64,000 nt of DNA, from the NCBI RefSeq assembly GCF_039543385.1, contig NZ_BAABJQ010000004.1, positions 248,001 through 312,000 on the forward strand, written 5' to 3'. The position numbers and the translations under genes are program-made. The notes below the pieces were generated by a model. It was given only the letters and a program-made list of their open reading frames with translations, was not told where the DNA came from and searched no databases. Positions 8,471 through 16,127 of this stretch are shown piece after piece (the stretch's first letter is position 1; each line of letters opens with the position of its first letter). The stretch is from Rugosimonospora acidiphila (GTDB lineage: Bacteria > Actinomycetota > Actinomycetes > Mycobacteriales > Micromonosporaceae).

Positions 8471-9310
8471 TCAGAACAGGACGGTGGCGAAGGTACCCAC
8501 CCGTTCGAACCCACATCGGGCGTAAACCCTCCGAGCTGGCTCGTTGTAGTCGTTGACGTACAGGCTGACCGTCGGCGCCACCCGGTGCAGCGCGTCGTGC
8601 ACCACCGCCGCGACCCCGCGCGTGGCCAGGCCACGACCGCGCCACTCCGGCGCCACCCAGACCCCCTGCACCTGCGCGGTGTGCCGGGTCACCACCGCGA
8701 GCTCCGCCTTGAACACCACCCGTCCGTCCACGATCCGGGCGTACGCCCGGCGGGCCCGGATCAGCTCGGCGATCCGCTCCCGGTAGCCGCGCTCGCCACC
8801 GTCCACCGTCGGCGAGACGCCGACCTCCTCGGTATACATCGCCACCGCGGCCGGGAACAGCAGGTCGAGCTCCTTCGGGCGAACCAGGCGCACCTCCGGA
8901 TCCGGCGGCACCGCCGGCAGGGCGCCGGTGGCCAGCAGGGGCTGGCACGGCCGGACATCCCGGGCGGGGCCCCAACGCACCGCCAGCCGGGTCCACAGGT
9001 CCAGCACCGCGTCCGCGGTGCCCACTATCGAGGAGCAGCTGCGCCCGTTGAGCCCGGCCAGGTCGGCGAAGGCCGCGGTCGCCTGTGGCGTGGCACGCAC
9101 CGGGATCAGGTTGTTACCCAGCCAGCACAGCGACTGGAGATTTCGGCGGCTGCCGTAGCCGAACACCCTCGCCTCGGTCCGCCACCAGGCCAGCCCGAAC
9201 GCGGCGACCTGCTCGGCGACCTGCGCCGCGGCGTAGGGGTCGCGGTCGAGCAGCCGCTCGACAGCAATCCGTTCGGCGTCTCCGAGCAGCCGGGCGGGAA
9301 CCGTGAGCAC
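8471..9310 (-). CDS. GNAT-family N-acetyltransferase with DUF4081 N-terminal domain
   Basis: A 279-residue two-part protein. The C-terminal half has the GNAT acetyl-CoA motif as VWVAPEWRGRGLATRGVAA followed by SLYVNDYNEPARRVYARCGF, which is the usual acetyltransferase fold. The N-terminal half (about residues 1-120, with FGYGSRRNLQSLCWLGNNL) resembles the DUF4081 domain found before GNAT domains in actinobacteria. GTG at 9310 is preferred because it removes an unrelated upstream extension. In M. tuberculosis a DUF4081/GNAT protein (Rv2867c) lies directly downstream of ispG. Here it has been separated from ispG by the exporter/PadR cassette. The acceptor substrate is unknown. Confidence 0.85.
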   Translation of the reverse strand: MLTVPARLLGDAERIAVERLLDRDPYAAAQVAEQVAAFGLAWWRTEARVFGYGSRRNLQSLCWLGNNLIPVRATPQATAAFADLAGLNGRSCSSIVGTADAVLDLWTRLAVRWGPARDVRPCQPLLATGALPAVPPDPEVRLVRPKELDLLFPAAVAMYTEEVGVSPTVDGGERGYRERIAELIRARRAYARIVDGRVVFKAELAVVTRHTAQVQGVWVAPEWRGRGLATRGVAAVVHDALHRVAPTVSLYVNDYNEPARRVYARCGFERVGTFATVLF

Positions 9311-9371
9311 GCCCCTAGCCTGCCAGACTCGACGGGCGGATGCGTACCGGGGAAATGAGACACTGTTATCC

Positions 9372-9843
9372 GTGCGGGTGGCCATCCTCGGACCGTTGGC
9401 GGTCACCGACGACGGCGGCCAGCCGGTGGACCTCGATGGCCCCCGGTTGCGGACCCTGGTGATCCGTCGCGCGCTGGCCGGCAGTCGACCGGTGGACAGC
9501 GGCGCCCTGATCGATGCGGTCTGGGGTGATTCGCCCCGACCTCGGCCGTCAATGCCCTGCAGACCCTGGTGTCCAGGTTGCGCCGCCTCCTGCCGCGCTG
9601 GTCGCCGAGCCGACCGGGTACCGGCTGAGGGGCACGCGCCTGGACACCGAGGAGTTCGAGCGGCTGACCGCCGAGGGACGCCGGGCGCTGCGGGACGGCG
9701 ACCCGACCCCGCTCGACGTCGCCCCGCCCGGCACTCCCGACCCCGCCGACTTCCACGGGCGGGCGGGCGGGAGCGGCCTGGCCGGCCAACGCCCCCGTGA
9801 CGTCGGCCGGCCGAGCGGACCGGATCAGGATTTGCGGCGGTAG
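9372..9843 (+). pseudogene. Decayed SARP/BTAD-type transcriptional regulator
   Basis: Three successive reading frames together spell the start of a Streptomyces antibiotic regulatory protein. Frame one from GTG 9372 gives VRVAILGPLAV and then DSGALIDAVWGD. From about 9539 a second frame gives TSAVNALQTLVSRLRRLLP. From about 9600 a third gives LVAEPTGYRLRG and LDTEEFERLTAEGRRALRDG. Each switch is explained by one missing base in a short C or CG run. After about residue 125 the bacterial transcriptional activator domain is absent and the sequence runs into the 3' end of the convergent ABC permease gene. It is therefore a frameshifted and truncated remnant. Sequencing error could explain the frameshifts but not the truncation. 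Confidence 0.8.
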
Positions 9844-10631
9844 GCCGTCACCGCCAGGGGTGCGAACACCACGACGATGCCCACGATCCAGGCCATCGCG
9901 TGCCAGGCCGGCGTGGCTACCGGGCCGGTGCCGAGCATCAGGCCGCGGGTCGCGTCGGTCAGCGCGGTGATCGGGTTGATCTTCACCCAGGCCTGCAGCC
10001 AGCCCGGCAGCGTGACGGTCTGGGTGAAGATGTTGCTGCCGAAGGTCAGCGGGAAGCCCACCACGAAGCCGAGCCCCTGCAGGCTCTGCGGGCTCTTGAC
10101 CACCGTGCCGAGCAGCACCCAGATCCAGCACAACGCCAGCGCGAACGCCATGACCAGCGCGACGGCGCCGATCACCGGCAGCACGCCGTTGTGGAACCGG
10201 AAGCCGAGCAGCGAGCCGTAGGCCAGCAGGACCCCGATCGAGATCACGTAGCGCACCACGTCGCCGAGGACCAGGCCGGTCAGCGGGGCGGACCGGGCGA
10301 TCGGCAGGCTGCGGAACCTGTCGAAGATGCCCTTGGTGATGTCCGTGTTCAGGTTGATCCCGGAGCCCATGCTCGCGAACACCACCGTCTGCACCGTGAT
10401 GCCGGGCAGCACGAACTGCAGGTACTGGTGGCGGTTCATGCCGCTGATCGCGCCGCCGAACAGGAACACGAACATGGTCACGAAGATGATCGGTTGCAGG
10501 CTCACGTCCAGGAGCTGCTCCGGGTTGTGCCTGATCTTCACCACGGCACGCCAGGCCAGGGTGAACGAGTGCCGGACCGCGCGGACGGGGTTGATCTTCC
10601 GGACCAGTACCGGTTGGGCGATGGCGACCAT
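9825..10631 (-). CDS. ABC-2 type exporter permease (DrrB-like)
   Basis: A 268-residue integral membrane subunit with six hydrophobic segments and the ABC-2 signature region GINLNTDITKGIFDRFRSLP, characteristic of daunorubicin-resistance DrrB and related permeases. Its ATG overlaps the stop of the ATPase gene by one base (TGATG), so the two subunits are translationally coupled. Together they should form a drug or lipid exporter in the cytoplasmic membrane. The natural substrate is unknown. The adjacent PadR regulator suggests expression induced by a small hydrophobic compound. Confidence 0.9.
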   Translation of the reverse strand: MVAIAQPVLVRKINPVRAVRHSFTLAWRAVVKIRHNPEQLLDVSLQPIIFVTMFVFLFGGAISGMNRHQYLQFVLPGITVQTVVFASMGSGINLNTDITKGIFDRFRSLPIARSAPLTGLVLGDVVRYVISIGVLLAYGSLLGFRFHNGVLPVIGAVALVMAFALALCWIWVLLGTVVKSPQSLQGLGFVVGFPLTFGSNIFTQTVTLPGWLQAWVKINPITALTDATRGLMLGTGPVATPAWHAMAWIVGIVVVFAPLAVTAYRRKS

Positions 10632-11581
10632 CAGTTCTCCTCCTCCGCGCCGTGTCCGGTCAGTGACAGGAACACCTCGTCCAGGCTGGCCAGGCGCAGG
10701 GCCAGTTCGGTTACCGCGATGTGCTCCTCGCGGAGCCGACCCACCACCGTGGCGAACGCGTCATCGTCGTCCACCGGCACCGACAGCAGCCCGGCGTCGT
10801 CGGCGCGCTGGCTGGGCACGGTACCCACGGCCTTGCCCACGATCTCGGACACCGCCGGCAGGTCGGCCGGGTCGGACGGGCGTACGTCCAGCGTCTGCCC
10901 GCCCACCTTCGCCTTGAGCTCGGACGGCGTGCCGCTGGCGATCACCCGGCCGTGGTCGATGACCGCTATCTCGTTGGCCAGCCGGTCGGCCTCGTCCAGG
11001 TACTGCGTGGTGAGCAGCACCGTCACCCCGTCTGCCACCAGGTCCCGGACCATGCGCCAGACCTCGCCCCGGCTACGCGGGTCGAGCCCGGTGGTCGGCT
11101 CGTCCAGGAACAGGATCTCCGGCCGGCTGACCAGGCTGGCGGCCAGGTCGAGCCGGCGGCGCATGCCGCCGGAGTAGGTCTTCACGCTGCGCCGGCCGGC
11201 CTCGGACAGCTCGAACTGCTCCAGCAACTCGGTGGCCCGCCGCTTCGCGTCCCGCCGAGGCAGTTCCAGCAGCCGGCCGATCAGGAGCAGGTTCTCGAAC
11301 CCGGTCAGGTCCTCGTCGACCGCCGCGTACTGGCCCGTCAGCCCGATCAGCGAGCGGACCCGGTCGGCGTCGTGACGCACGTCGTATCCGCCCACCTTGG
11401 CCTGGCCCTCATCCGCCCGGATCAGGGTGGTCAGCACCCGCACGGCGGTGGTCTTGCCCGCGCCGTTGGGCCCAAGCACGCCGAGCACGGTGCCCTGCCG
11501 GACGGTCAGGTCGACGCCGTCCAGCGCCTTCGTCTTTCCAAATCGCTTCACCAGGCCGGTGGCCTCCACCGCGTAGTTCAT
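10631..11581 (-). CDS. ABC transporter ATP-binding protein (DrrA-like)
   Basis: A 316-residue ATPase of the DrrA subfamily. Walker A is GPNGAGKTT (about residue 40), the signature is YSGGMRRRLDLA, and Walker B is LFLDEPTTGLDPRSR. The C-terminal extension (about residues 225-316) matches the DUF4162 region found after DrrA ATPase domains. ATG at 11581 is chosen because the protein then begins MNYAVEATGLVKRFG; a GGAG site lies 9 bases upstream. The longer open frame through the divergent promoter region is rejected. It pairs with the permease downstream and is divergent from padR. Confidence 0.92.
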   Translation of the reverse strand: MNYAVEATGLVKRFGKTKALDGVDLTVRQGTVLGVLGPNGAGKTTAVRVLTTLIRADEGQAKVGGYDVRHDADRVRSLIGLTGQYAAVDEDLTGFENLLLIGRLLELPRRDAKRRATELLEQFELSEAGRRSVKTYSGGMRRRLDLAASLVSRPEILFLDEPTTGLDPRSRGEVWRMVRDLVADGVTVLLTTQYLDEADRLANEIAVIDHGRVIASGTPSELKAKVGGQTLDVRPSDPADLPAVSEIVGKAVGTVPSQRADDAGLLSVPVDDDDAFATVVGRLREEHIAVTELALRLASLDEVFLSLTGHGAEEEN

Positions 11582-11798
11582 CGCCCGACTCCGCTTCGAC
11601 CGGTGCGGGCGTGGCGGCGCGAACGTCCCGCGCTGGCACCCCACCAGCTGCACTCGCTCATGACTGTCAGTCCCCTCGTGTGTCCGTCGATGCACATGGT
11701 GGCCGACGGCGCTGACAGCGCGCGCACGCGCCGCTGACAGCCGACAGAAGTCCAACTGACGCGGCCTCGTCCAGCGACGGCCATCACGCCGACCACGG

Positions 11799-11833
11799 TT
11801 GCACACCGATAGGTTAGCGATATATCGTCAACA
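11799..11833 (+). promoter_or_regulatory. padR promoter with overlapping palindromic operator
   Basis: A -35 like TTGCAC (11799-11804) is followed after 16 bases by a -10 like TATATC (11821-11826). The 10-bp perfect palindrome CGATATATCG (11818-11827) covers the -10. AT-rich palindromes of this kind are typical PadR operators. A GGAGGGAG ribosome site follows at 11849. The region is shared with the divergent exporter genes, so the repressor could control both itself and the exporter. Confidence 0.55.
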
Positions 11834-11861
11834 CATCAACGACAGAACGGAGGGAGTCACG

Positions 11862-12419
11862 ATGGACTTCCGAGCGATGCACGAGGCGCGGGCGCGCGCC
11901 TTCGGGGGCTGGCGTCCGCCGTTCCCACCGCCCGGGCACGGGCACGGCAGGGGTCGCGGCGGACGCGGTGGACGAGGGGGTCGCCGGGGCAATGTGCGCG
12001 CCGCGGTCCTGGCGCTGCTCGCCGAGCGCCCGATGCACGGCTACGAGATGATCCAGGAGCTGGACACCCGCACCGGCGGCGTGTGGCGGCCGAGCCCCGG
12101 TTCGATCTACCCAACTCTGCAGCTGCTGGAGGACGAGGGTCTGATCGTCAGCGAGGAGAGCGGCGGCCGCAAGCGGTTCACCCTCACCGACACCGGCCAG
12201 ACCGAGGCCGCCACGGCGGCGGCCGACCCGCCGTGGAACGAGTTCAGCGAGGAGACGGTCGCCAGCGGGCAGGACACCCGGGACGCCATCTTCGGGATCA
12301 TGAACGCGCTGCGGCAGATCGGCTTCGAGGGCGACCGCGAGCAGTGGCAGCGGGCCGTCGAGGTACTGAATGAGACCAAGCGCAAGCTGTACGCCATCCT
12401 CGCCGACAGCAGCGAGTGA
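11862..12419 (+). CDS. PadR-family transcriptional regulator
   Basis: A 185-residue regulator. The winged-helix domain begins around residue 45 (NVRAAVLALLAERPMHGYEM) and includes PSPGSIYPTLQLLEDEGLI, the diagnostic PadR stretch, followed by the wing RKRFTLTDTG. A C-terminal helical part mediates dimerisation in the family. The N-terminal 45 residues are rich in glycine, arginine and histidine, a common disordered extension in actinobacterial PadR proteins. ATG at 11862 follows a clear GGAGGGAG site. It is transcribed divergently from the DrrAB-like exporter and is most likely its ligand-responsive repressor. Confidence 0.92.
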   Translation: MDFRAMHEARARAFGGWRPPFPPPGHGHGRGRGGRGGRGGRRGNVRAAVLALLAERPMHGYEMIQELDTRTGGVWRPSPGSIYPTLQLLEDEGLIVSEESGGRKRFTLTDTGQTEAATAAADPPWNEFSEETVASGQDTRDAIFGIMNALRQIGFEGDREQWQRAVEVLNETKRKLYAILADSSE

Positions 12420-12430
12420 CGCGCACACGC

Positions 12431-12462
12431 AGCGGGGGGCGGCCGGTCGGCCGCCCCCCGCT
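12431..12462. terminator. Bidirectional hairpin terminator between padR and ispG
   Basis: A perfect 14-bp GC stem (12431-12444 with 12449-12462) with a GGTC loop sits between the convergent 3' ends of padR and ispG, 11 bases after the padR stop and 15 bases after the ispG stop. There is no long T-run, as is usual in high-GC actinobacteria. Confidence 0.85.
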
Positions 12463-12477
12463 GTCGTCAGTTCGTGG

Positions 12478-13647
12478 TCAGCCCACGGTGACCGTCGGGC
12501 CGGTCAGTCCCTGGAGCTCCTCGGGCAGCTCGGCGCCCATCTCGCCGGCCATCCGCACGGCCTCCTCGACCAGCACCTCGACGATCTGCGACTCAGGCAC
12601 AGTCTTGATCACTTCGCCCTTGACGAAGATCTGACCCTTGCCGTTGCCGGAGGCGACGCCGAGGTCGGCCTCCCGGGCCTCGCCCGGTCCGTTGACGACG
12701 CAGCCCATGACCGCCACCCGCAGCGGCACCGGGAACCCGTCCAGCGCGGCGTGTACCTGGTCGGCCAGCGAGTAGACGTCGACCTGGGCCCGGCCGCAGG
12801 ACGGGCAGGAGACGATCTCCAGGCCGCGCTCGCGCAGGCCCAGCGACTCCAGGATCTGGGCGCCGACCTTGACCTCCTCGACCGGAGGCGCGGACAGCGA
12901 GACCCGGATGGTGTCGCCGATCCCCTCGGCCAGCAGCGCGCCGAACGCCACCGACGACTTGATGGTGCCCTGGAACGCCGGGCCGGCCTCGGTGACCCCG
13001 AGGTGCAGCGGGTAGTCGCAGCGCTGGGCGAGCAGCCGGTACGCCTTGATCATGACTATCGGGTCGTTGTGCTTGACCGAGATCTTGATGTCCCGGAACC
13101 CGTGCTCCTCGAACAGCGAGCACTCCCACAGCGCGGACTCGACCAGCGCCTCGGGCGTGGCCTTGCCGTACTTCTGGAGCAGCCTGGGGTCCAGCGACCC
13201 GGCGTTGACGCCGATCCGGATCGGGGTGCCGGCGTCCTGCGCCGCCCGGGCGATCTCGGCGACCTTGTCGTCGAACTTCTTGATGTTGCCGGGGTTGACC
13301 CGTACCGCGGCGCAGCCCGCGTCGATCGCGGCGAACACGTACTTCGGCTGGAAGTGGATGTCCGCGATCACCGGGATCTGCGACTTCTTCGCGATCATCG
13401 GCAGCGCGTCGGCGTCGTCCTGCGAAGGCACGGCGACCCGCACGATCTGACAGCCCGCGGCGGTCAGCTCGGCGATCTGCTGAAGGGTTGCATTGACATC
13501 CGAGGTCAGTGTCGTGGTCATCGACTGAACGGACACTGGTGCGCCCCCGCCGACCGGCACGGTGCCCACCATGATCTGGCGGGACTCGCGACGCGGGGCA
13601 AGCGGCTCGACGGGCGCACTGGGCATACCAAGATTGACAGCGGTCAC
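12478..13647 (-). CDS. ispG: 4-hydroxy-3-methylbut-2-enyl diphosphate synthase (flavodoxin/ferredoxin)
   Basis: The [4Fe-4S] enzyme of the methylerythritol phosphate pathway that converts MEcPP to HMBPP. The 389-residue protein has the TIM-barrel part (VQSMTTTLTSDVNATLQQI, IPVIADIHF, RVNPGNI, RIGVNAGSL) and the C-terminal iron-sulfur part with three cysteine ligands in SCPSCGR and MGCVVNGPGEA. It is the bacterial form without the extra plant-type domain. The GTG start is 17 bases after the rseP stop, so dxr, rseP and ispG form one operon, the same order as in M. tuberculosis (dxr, rip1, gcpE). Confidence 0.97.
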   Translation of the reverse strand: MTAVNLGMPSAPVEPLAPRRESRQIMVGTVPVGGGAPVSVQSMTTTLTSDVNATLQQIAELTAAGCQIVRVAVPSQDDADALPMIAKKSQIPVIADIHFQPKYVFAAIDAGCAAVRVNPGNIKKFDDKVAEIARAAQDAGTPIRIGVNAGSLDPRLLQKYGKATPEALVESALWECSLFEEHGFRDIKISVKHNDPIVMIKAYRLLAQRCDYPLHLGVTEAGPAFQGTIKSSVAFGALLAEGIGDTIRVSLSAPPVEEVKVGAQILESLGLRERGLEIVSCPSCGRAQVDVYSLADQVHAALDGFPVPLRVAVMGCVVNGPGEAREADLGVASGNGKGQIFVKGEVIKTVPESQIVEVLVEEAVRMAGEMGAELPEELQGLTGPTVTVG

Positions 13648-13664
13648 AGCAGGATCACTCGCTC

Positions 13665-14915
13665 CTAATTGCCGAATAGAGTGACGGGGTTGATGATATC
13701 GGCGGCGACTGTCAGCAGCGTGAACCCACCGAAAACAAGGATCACCGCGTAGGTGATGGGCATGAGTTTGAGGTAATCGACCCGGCCCGGGTCACGCCGG
13801 CCGATCTTGGCATAGAACCAGGACCGGACCCGCTCGAACCAGGAGATGGCGATGTGTCCACCATCCAACGGCAGCAGCGGCAGCAGGTTGAACACGCCGA
13901 TGAAGAAGTTAAGGCTGATCAAGAAGCTGAGAAACAGCGTCCAGGCACCGTGCTGCACGCTCTCGCCGCCGAGCCGGGTGGCGCCGACCACACTGATCGG
14001 GCCGTTCGGGTCGCGGGGCTTGCCGGACAGCGAGTCCCACAGGTTCGGGATCTTGCTTGGGATGGTCTTGAGTGACGAGCCGATGCCCTCGAACAGCTGG
14101 CCAGTGAAGCGGCCCGACTGGCCGATCGACTCGATCGGCCCGTAGGTCACGGTCGTCGGGATGTTGGATGGGAGGGCCTGGCTGACCCCGAGCGCGGCCA
14201 CCGTGGTCGGCGGGCCGCTGGGGTTGTCGGCCGGGTGCCGCGGCGCGGCCACCAGGTCGATGTTGGCGGTCTTGGTGACCCCGGCATGCTCGAAGGTCAG
14301 GGTGGCCGGGCCCGGCTTGGCCGCCCGGATCGTGTTGACCAGGCCGATGTAGGTGGCGACCTGGGTGCCGTTCACGGCCGTGATCTTGTCGCCGTTCTGC
14401 AGGCCGGCCTGCCTCGCCGGCGACTGCGGGTCGCTGGGTAGGCAGTTGGTCCGGTCGGCGTTCAGCTGCACGCAGTTCTCGATCGAGACGGTCGCCGGCA
14501 GCGCGTCGACCTTCGCCTGATCGTTCAGGTCGGGGTTGGGCACGCCGACCAGGAACAGAGTGACCCAGAGCACGACGAACCCGAGGATGAAGTGCATGAT
14601 CGAGCCGGCGGACATCACGATCGTGCGCTTCCAGACGGGGTAGCGCCACATCGCCTTCGGCTCGTCCTCGGGCGCCACGTCGTCGTCCTGCGGCGTCATG
14701 CCGACGATCTTCACGAACGCGCCGGCCGGGATCGCCTTCAGCCCGTACTCGGTCTCACCCCGGCGGAATGAGAACAAAGTAGGGCCAAAACCGACAAAGT
14801 AGCGGGTAACCTTCATCCCGAACGCCTTGGCAGTGGCCATGTGACCGGCTTCGTGCAGGGCGACCGAAATGAAGATCGCCAGCGCGAAGAGCACGACACC
14901 GATCAGGTATGCCAT
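13665..14915 (-). CDS. rseP: Site-2 intramembrane zinc metalloprotease (RseP/Rip1)
   Basis: A 416-residue membrane protease that cleaves anti-sigma factors or other membrane proteins within the bilayer. The zinc motif HEAGH is at residues 21-25 in the first helix, and the third ligand is in LLPLDGGH near residue 350. A PDZ domain lies between, with QAGLQNGDKITAVNGTQV. About four membrane helices are visible. ATG at 14915 overlaps the dxr stop by one base (TGATG), so the longer frame through dxr is a shadow. Its counterpart in M. tuberculosis, Rip1, cleaves anti-sigma factors RskA, RslA and RsmA. Confidence 0.95.
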   Translation of the reverse strand: MAYLIGVVLFALAIFISVALHEAGHMATAKAFGMKVTRYFVGFGPTLFSFRRGETEYGLKAIPAGAFVKIVGMTPQDDDVAPEDEPKAMWRYPVWKRTIVMSAGSIMHFILGFVVLWVTLFLVGVPNPDLNDQAKVDALPATVSIENCVQLNADRTNCLPSDPQSPARQAGLQNGDKITAVNGTQVATYIGLVNTIRAAKPGPATLTFEHAGVTKTANIDLVAAPRHPADNPSGPPTTVAALGVSQALPSNIPTTVTYGPIESIGQSGRFTGQLFEGIGSSLKTIPSKIPNLWDSLSGKPRDPNGPISVVGATRLGGESVQHGAWTLFLSFLISLNFFIGVFNLLPLLPLDGGHIAISWFERVRSWFYAKIGRRDPGRVDYLKLMPITYAVILVFGGFTLLTVAADIINPVTLFGN

Positions 14916-16123
14916 CAGGCTCCTTCCCCATCGGCCGCGACCAGCTCGCGGGCCCGGGCCCGCGCCCATGACTCGGCGGCGAGCACCTCCTCGACCGTAC
15001 CTGGTTCCGCGAAGTCGGGTGCCTCGCTCAGTACCCGTTCGAGCGCGTCCACGATCCCGAGGAACGGCAGCCGTCCGGCCACGAACGCCGCTACCAACTC
15101 CTCGTTGGCCGCGTTGTAGATCGCCGGCCGGCAGCGGCCCGCCCGCCCGGCCGCCTTGGCCAGCCGCACGGCCGGGAACGCCTCGTCGTCCAGCGGTCGC
15201 AGCTCCCAGGTGTGCGCCGCGGTCCAGTCCAGCCCCGGCGCCGCGTCCGCCACCCGCTGCGGCCAGCCGAGCGCCAGCGCGATGGGCAGCCGCATGTCCG
15301 GCGGACTGCACTGGGCGATGGTCGAGCCGTCGACGAACTCGACCATGGAGTGGATCACCGACTGCGGGTGGACCATCACCCGGATCGCGTCGTACTCGAT
15401 GCCGAACAGCTCGTGCGCCTCGATCACCTCGAGGCCCTTGTTGACCAGAGTGGCCGAGTTGATCGTGACGACCGGGCCCATGTCCCAGGTCGGATGCGCC
15501 AGCGCCTGCTCCGGCGTGACCTGGGTCAACTCCTCCCGGCGCCGGCCCCGGAACGGTCCCCCGCTCGCGGTCAGCACCAGCCGGCGCACCTCGTTGCCGG
15601 CCCCCGAGCGCAGGCACTGGGCCAGCGCGGAGTGCTCGGAGTCGACGGGGGTGATCTGCCCCGGCCGGGCCGCCTCGCGGACCAGCGGGCCGCCGGCCAC
15701 CAGCGATTCCTTGTTGGCCAGCGCCAACCGCCGACCGGCGCGCAGCGCGGCCAGCGTGGGCGCCAGCCCGAGCGAGCCGACCACCCCGTTGAGCACGGTG
15801 TCGCACGGCCACTGGGCCAGCTCGGTCATGGCGTCCGGCCCGGCCACGATCTTCGGGATCCGGTACCCACCGGTCGAGTACCCGCGGCGCTGGGCCTCGG
15901 CGTAGAAGGCGAGCTGCAGGTCCTGCGCCGCCGAGGCGCGGGCCACCCCTACGACGTCCACCCCCAGCTCGAGCGCCTGGGCGGCGAGCAGGTCCACGTT
16001 GCCCCCGCCGGCGCCCAGCCCGACCACCCGGAACCGGTCCGGGTTGCGGCGCACGATATCGATGGCCTGAGTACCGATGGAGCCGGTCGAACCGAGCAAG
16101 ATGATCTCGCGGACAGCGCTCAC
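14915..16123 (-). CDS. dxr: 1-deoxy-D-xylulose 5-phosphate reductoisomerase
   Basis: This NADPH-dependent enzyme makes 2-C-methyl-D-erythritol 4-phosphate, the committed step of the methylerythritol phosphate route. The 402-residue protein has the nucleotide motif GSTGSIGTQ near its start, then VDSEHSALAQ, ASGGPFRG, NKGLEVIEAHELFGI and VHPQSVIHSMVEF, all characteristic of Dxr. GTG at 16123 is chosen because the family starts within a few residues of REIILLGSTGSIG; the upstream frame overlaps the Rieske gene. It heads the dxr-rseP-ispG operon. The Rieske oxygenase gene ends only 4 bases upstream, so read-through from that gene is possible. Confidence 0.96.
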   Translation of the reverse strand: MSAVREIILLGSTGSIGTQAIDIVRRNPDRFRVVGLGAGGGNVDLLAAQALELGVDVVGVARASAAQDLQLAFYAEAQRRGYSTGGYRIPKIVAGPDAMTELAQWPCDTVLNGVVGSLGLAPTLAALRAGRRLALANKESLVAGGPLVREAARPGQITPVDSEHSALAQCLRSGAGNEVRRLVLTASGGPFRGRRREELTQVTPEQALAHPTWDMGPVVTINSATLVNKGLEVIEAHELFGIEYDAIRVMVHPQSVIHSMVEFVDGSTIAQCSPPDMRLPIALALGWPQRVADAAPGLDWTAAHTWELRPLDDEAFPAVRLAKAAGRAGRCRPAIYNAANEELVAAFVAGRLPFLGIVDALERVLSEAPDFAEPGTVEEVLAAESWARARARELVAADGEGA

Positions 16124-16127
16124 CAGA

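Noticed and set aside
8450..8476. GACCTC...GAGGTC inverted repeat after the GNAT gene as a terminator
   Set aside because: The stem is only 6 bp and overlaps the stop codon; other hairpins in the window are far stronger.
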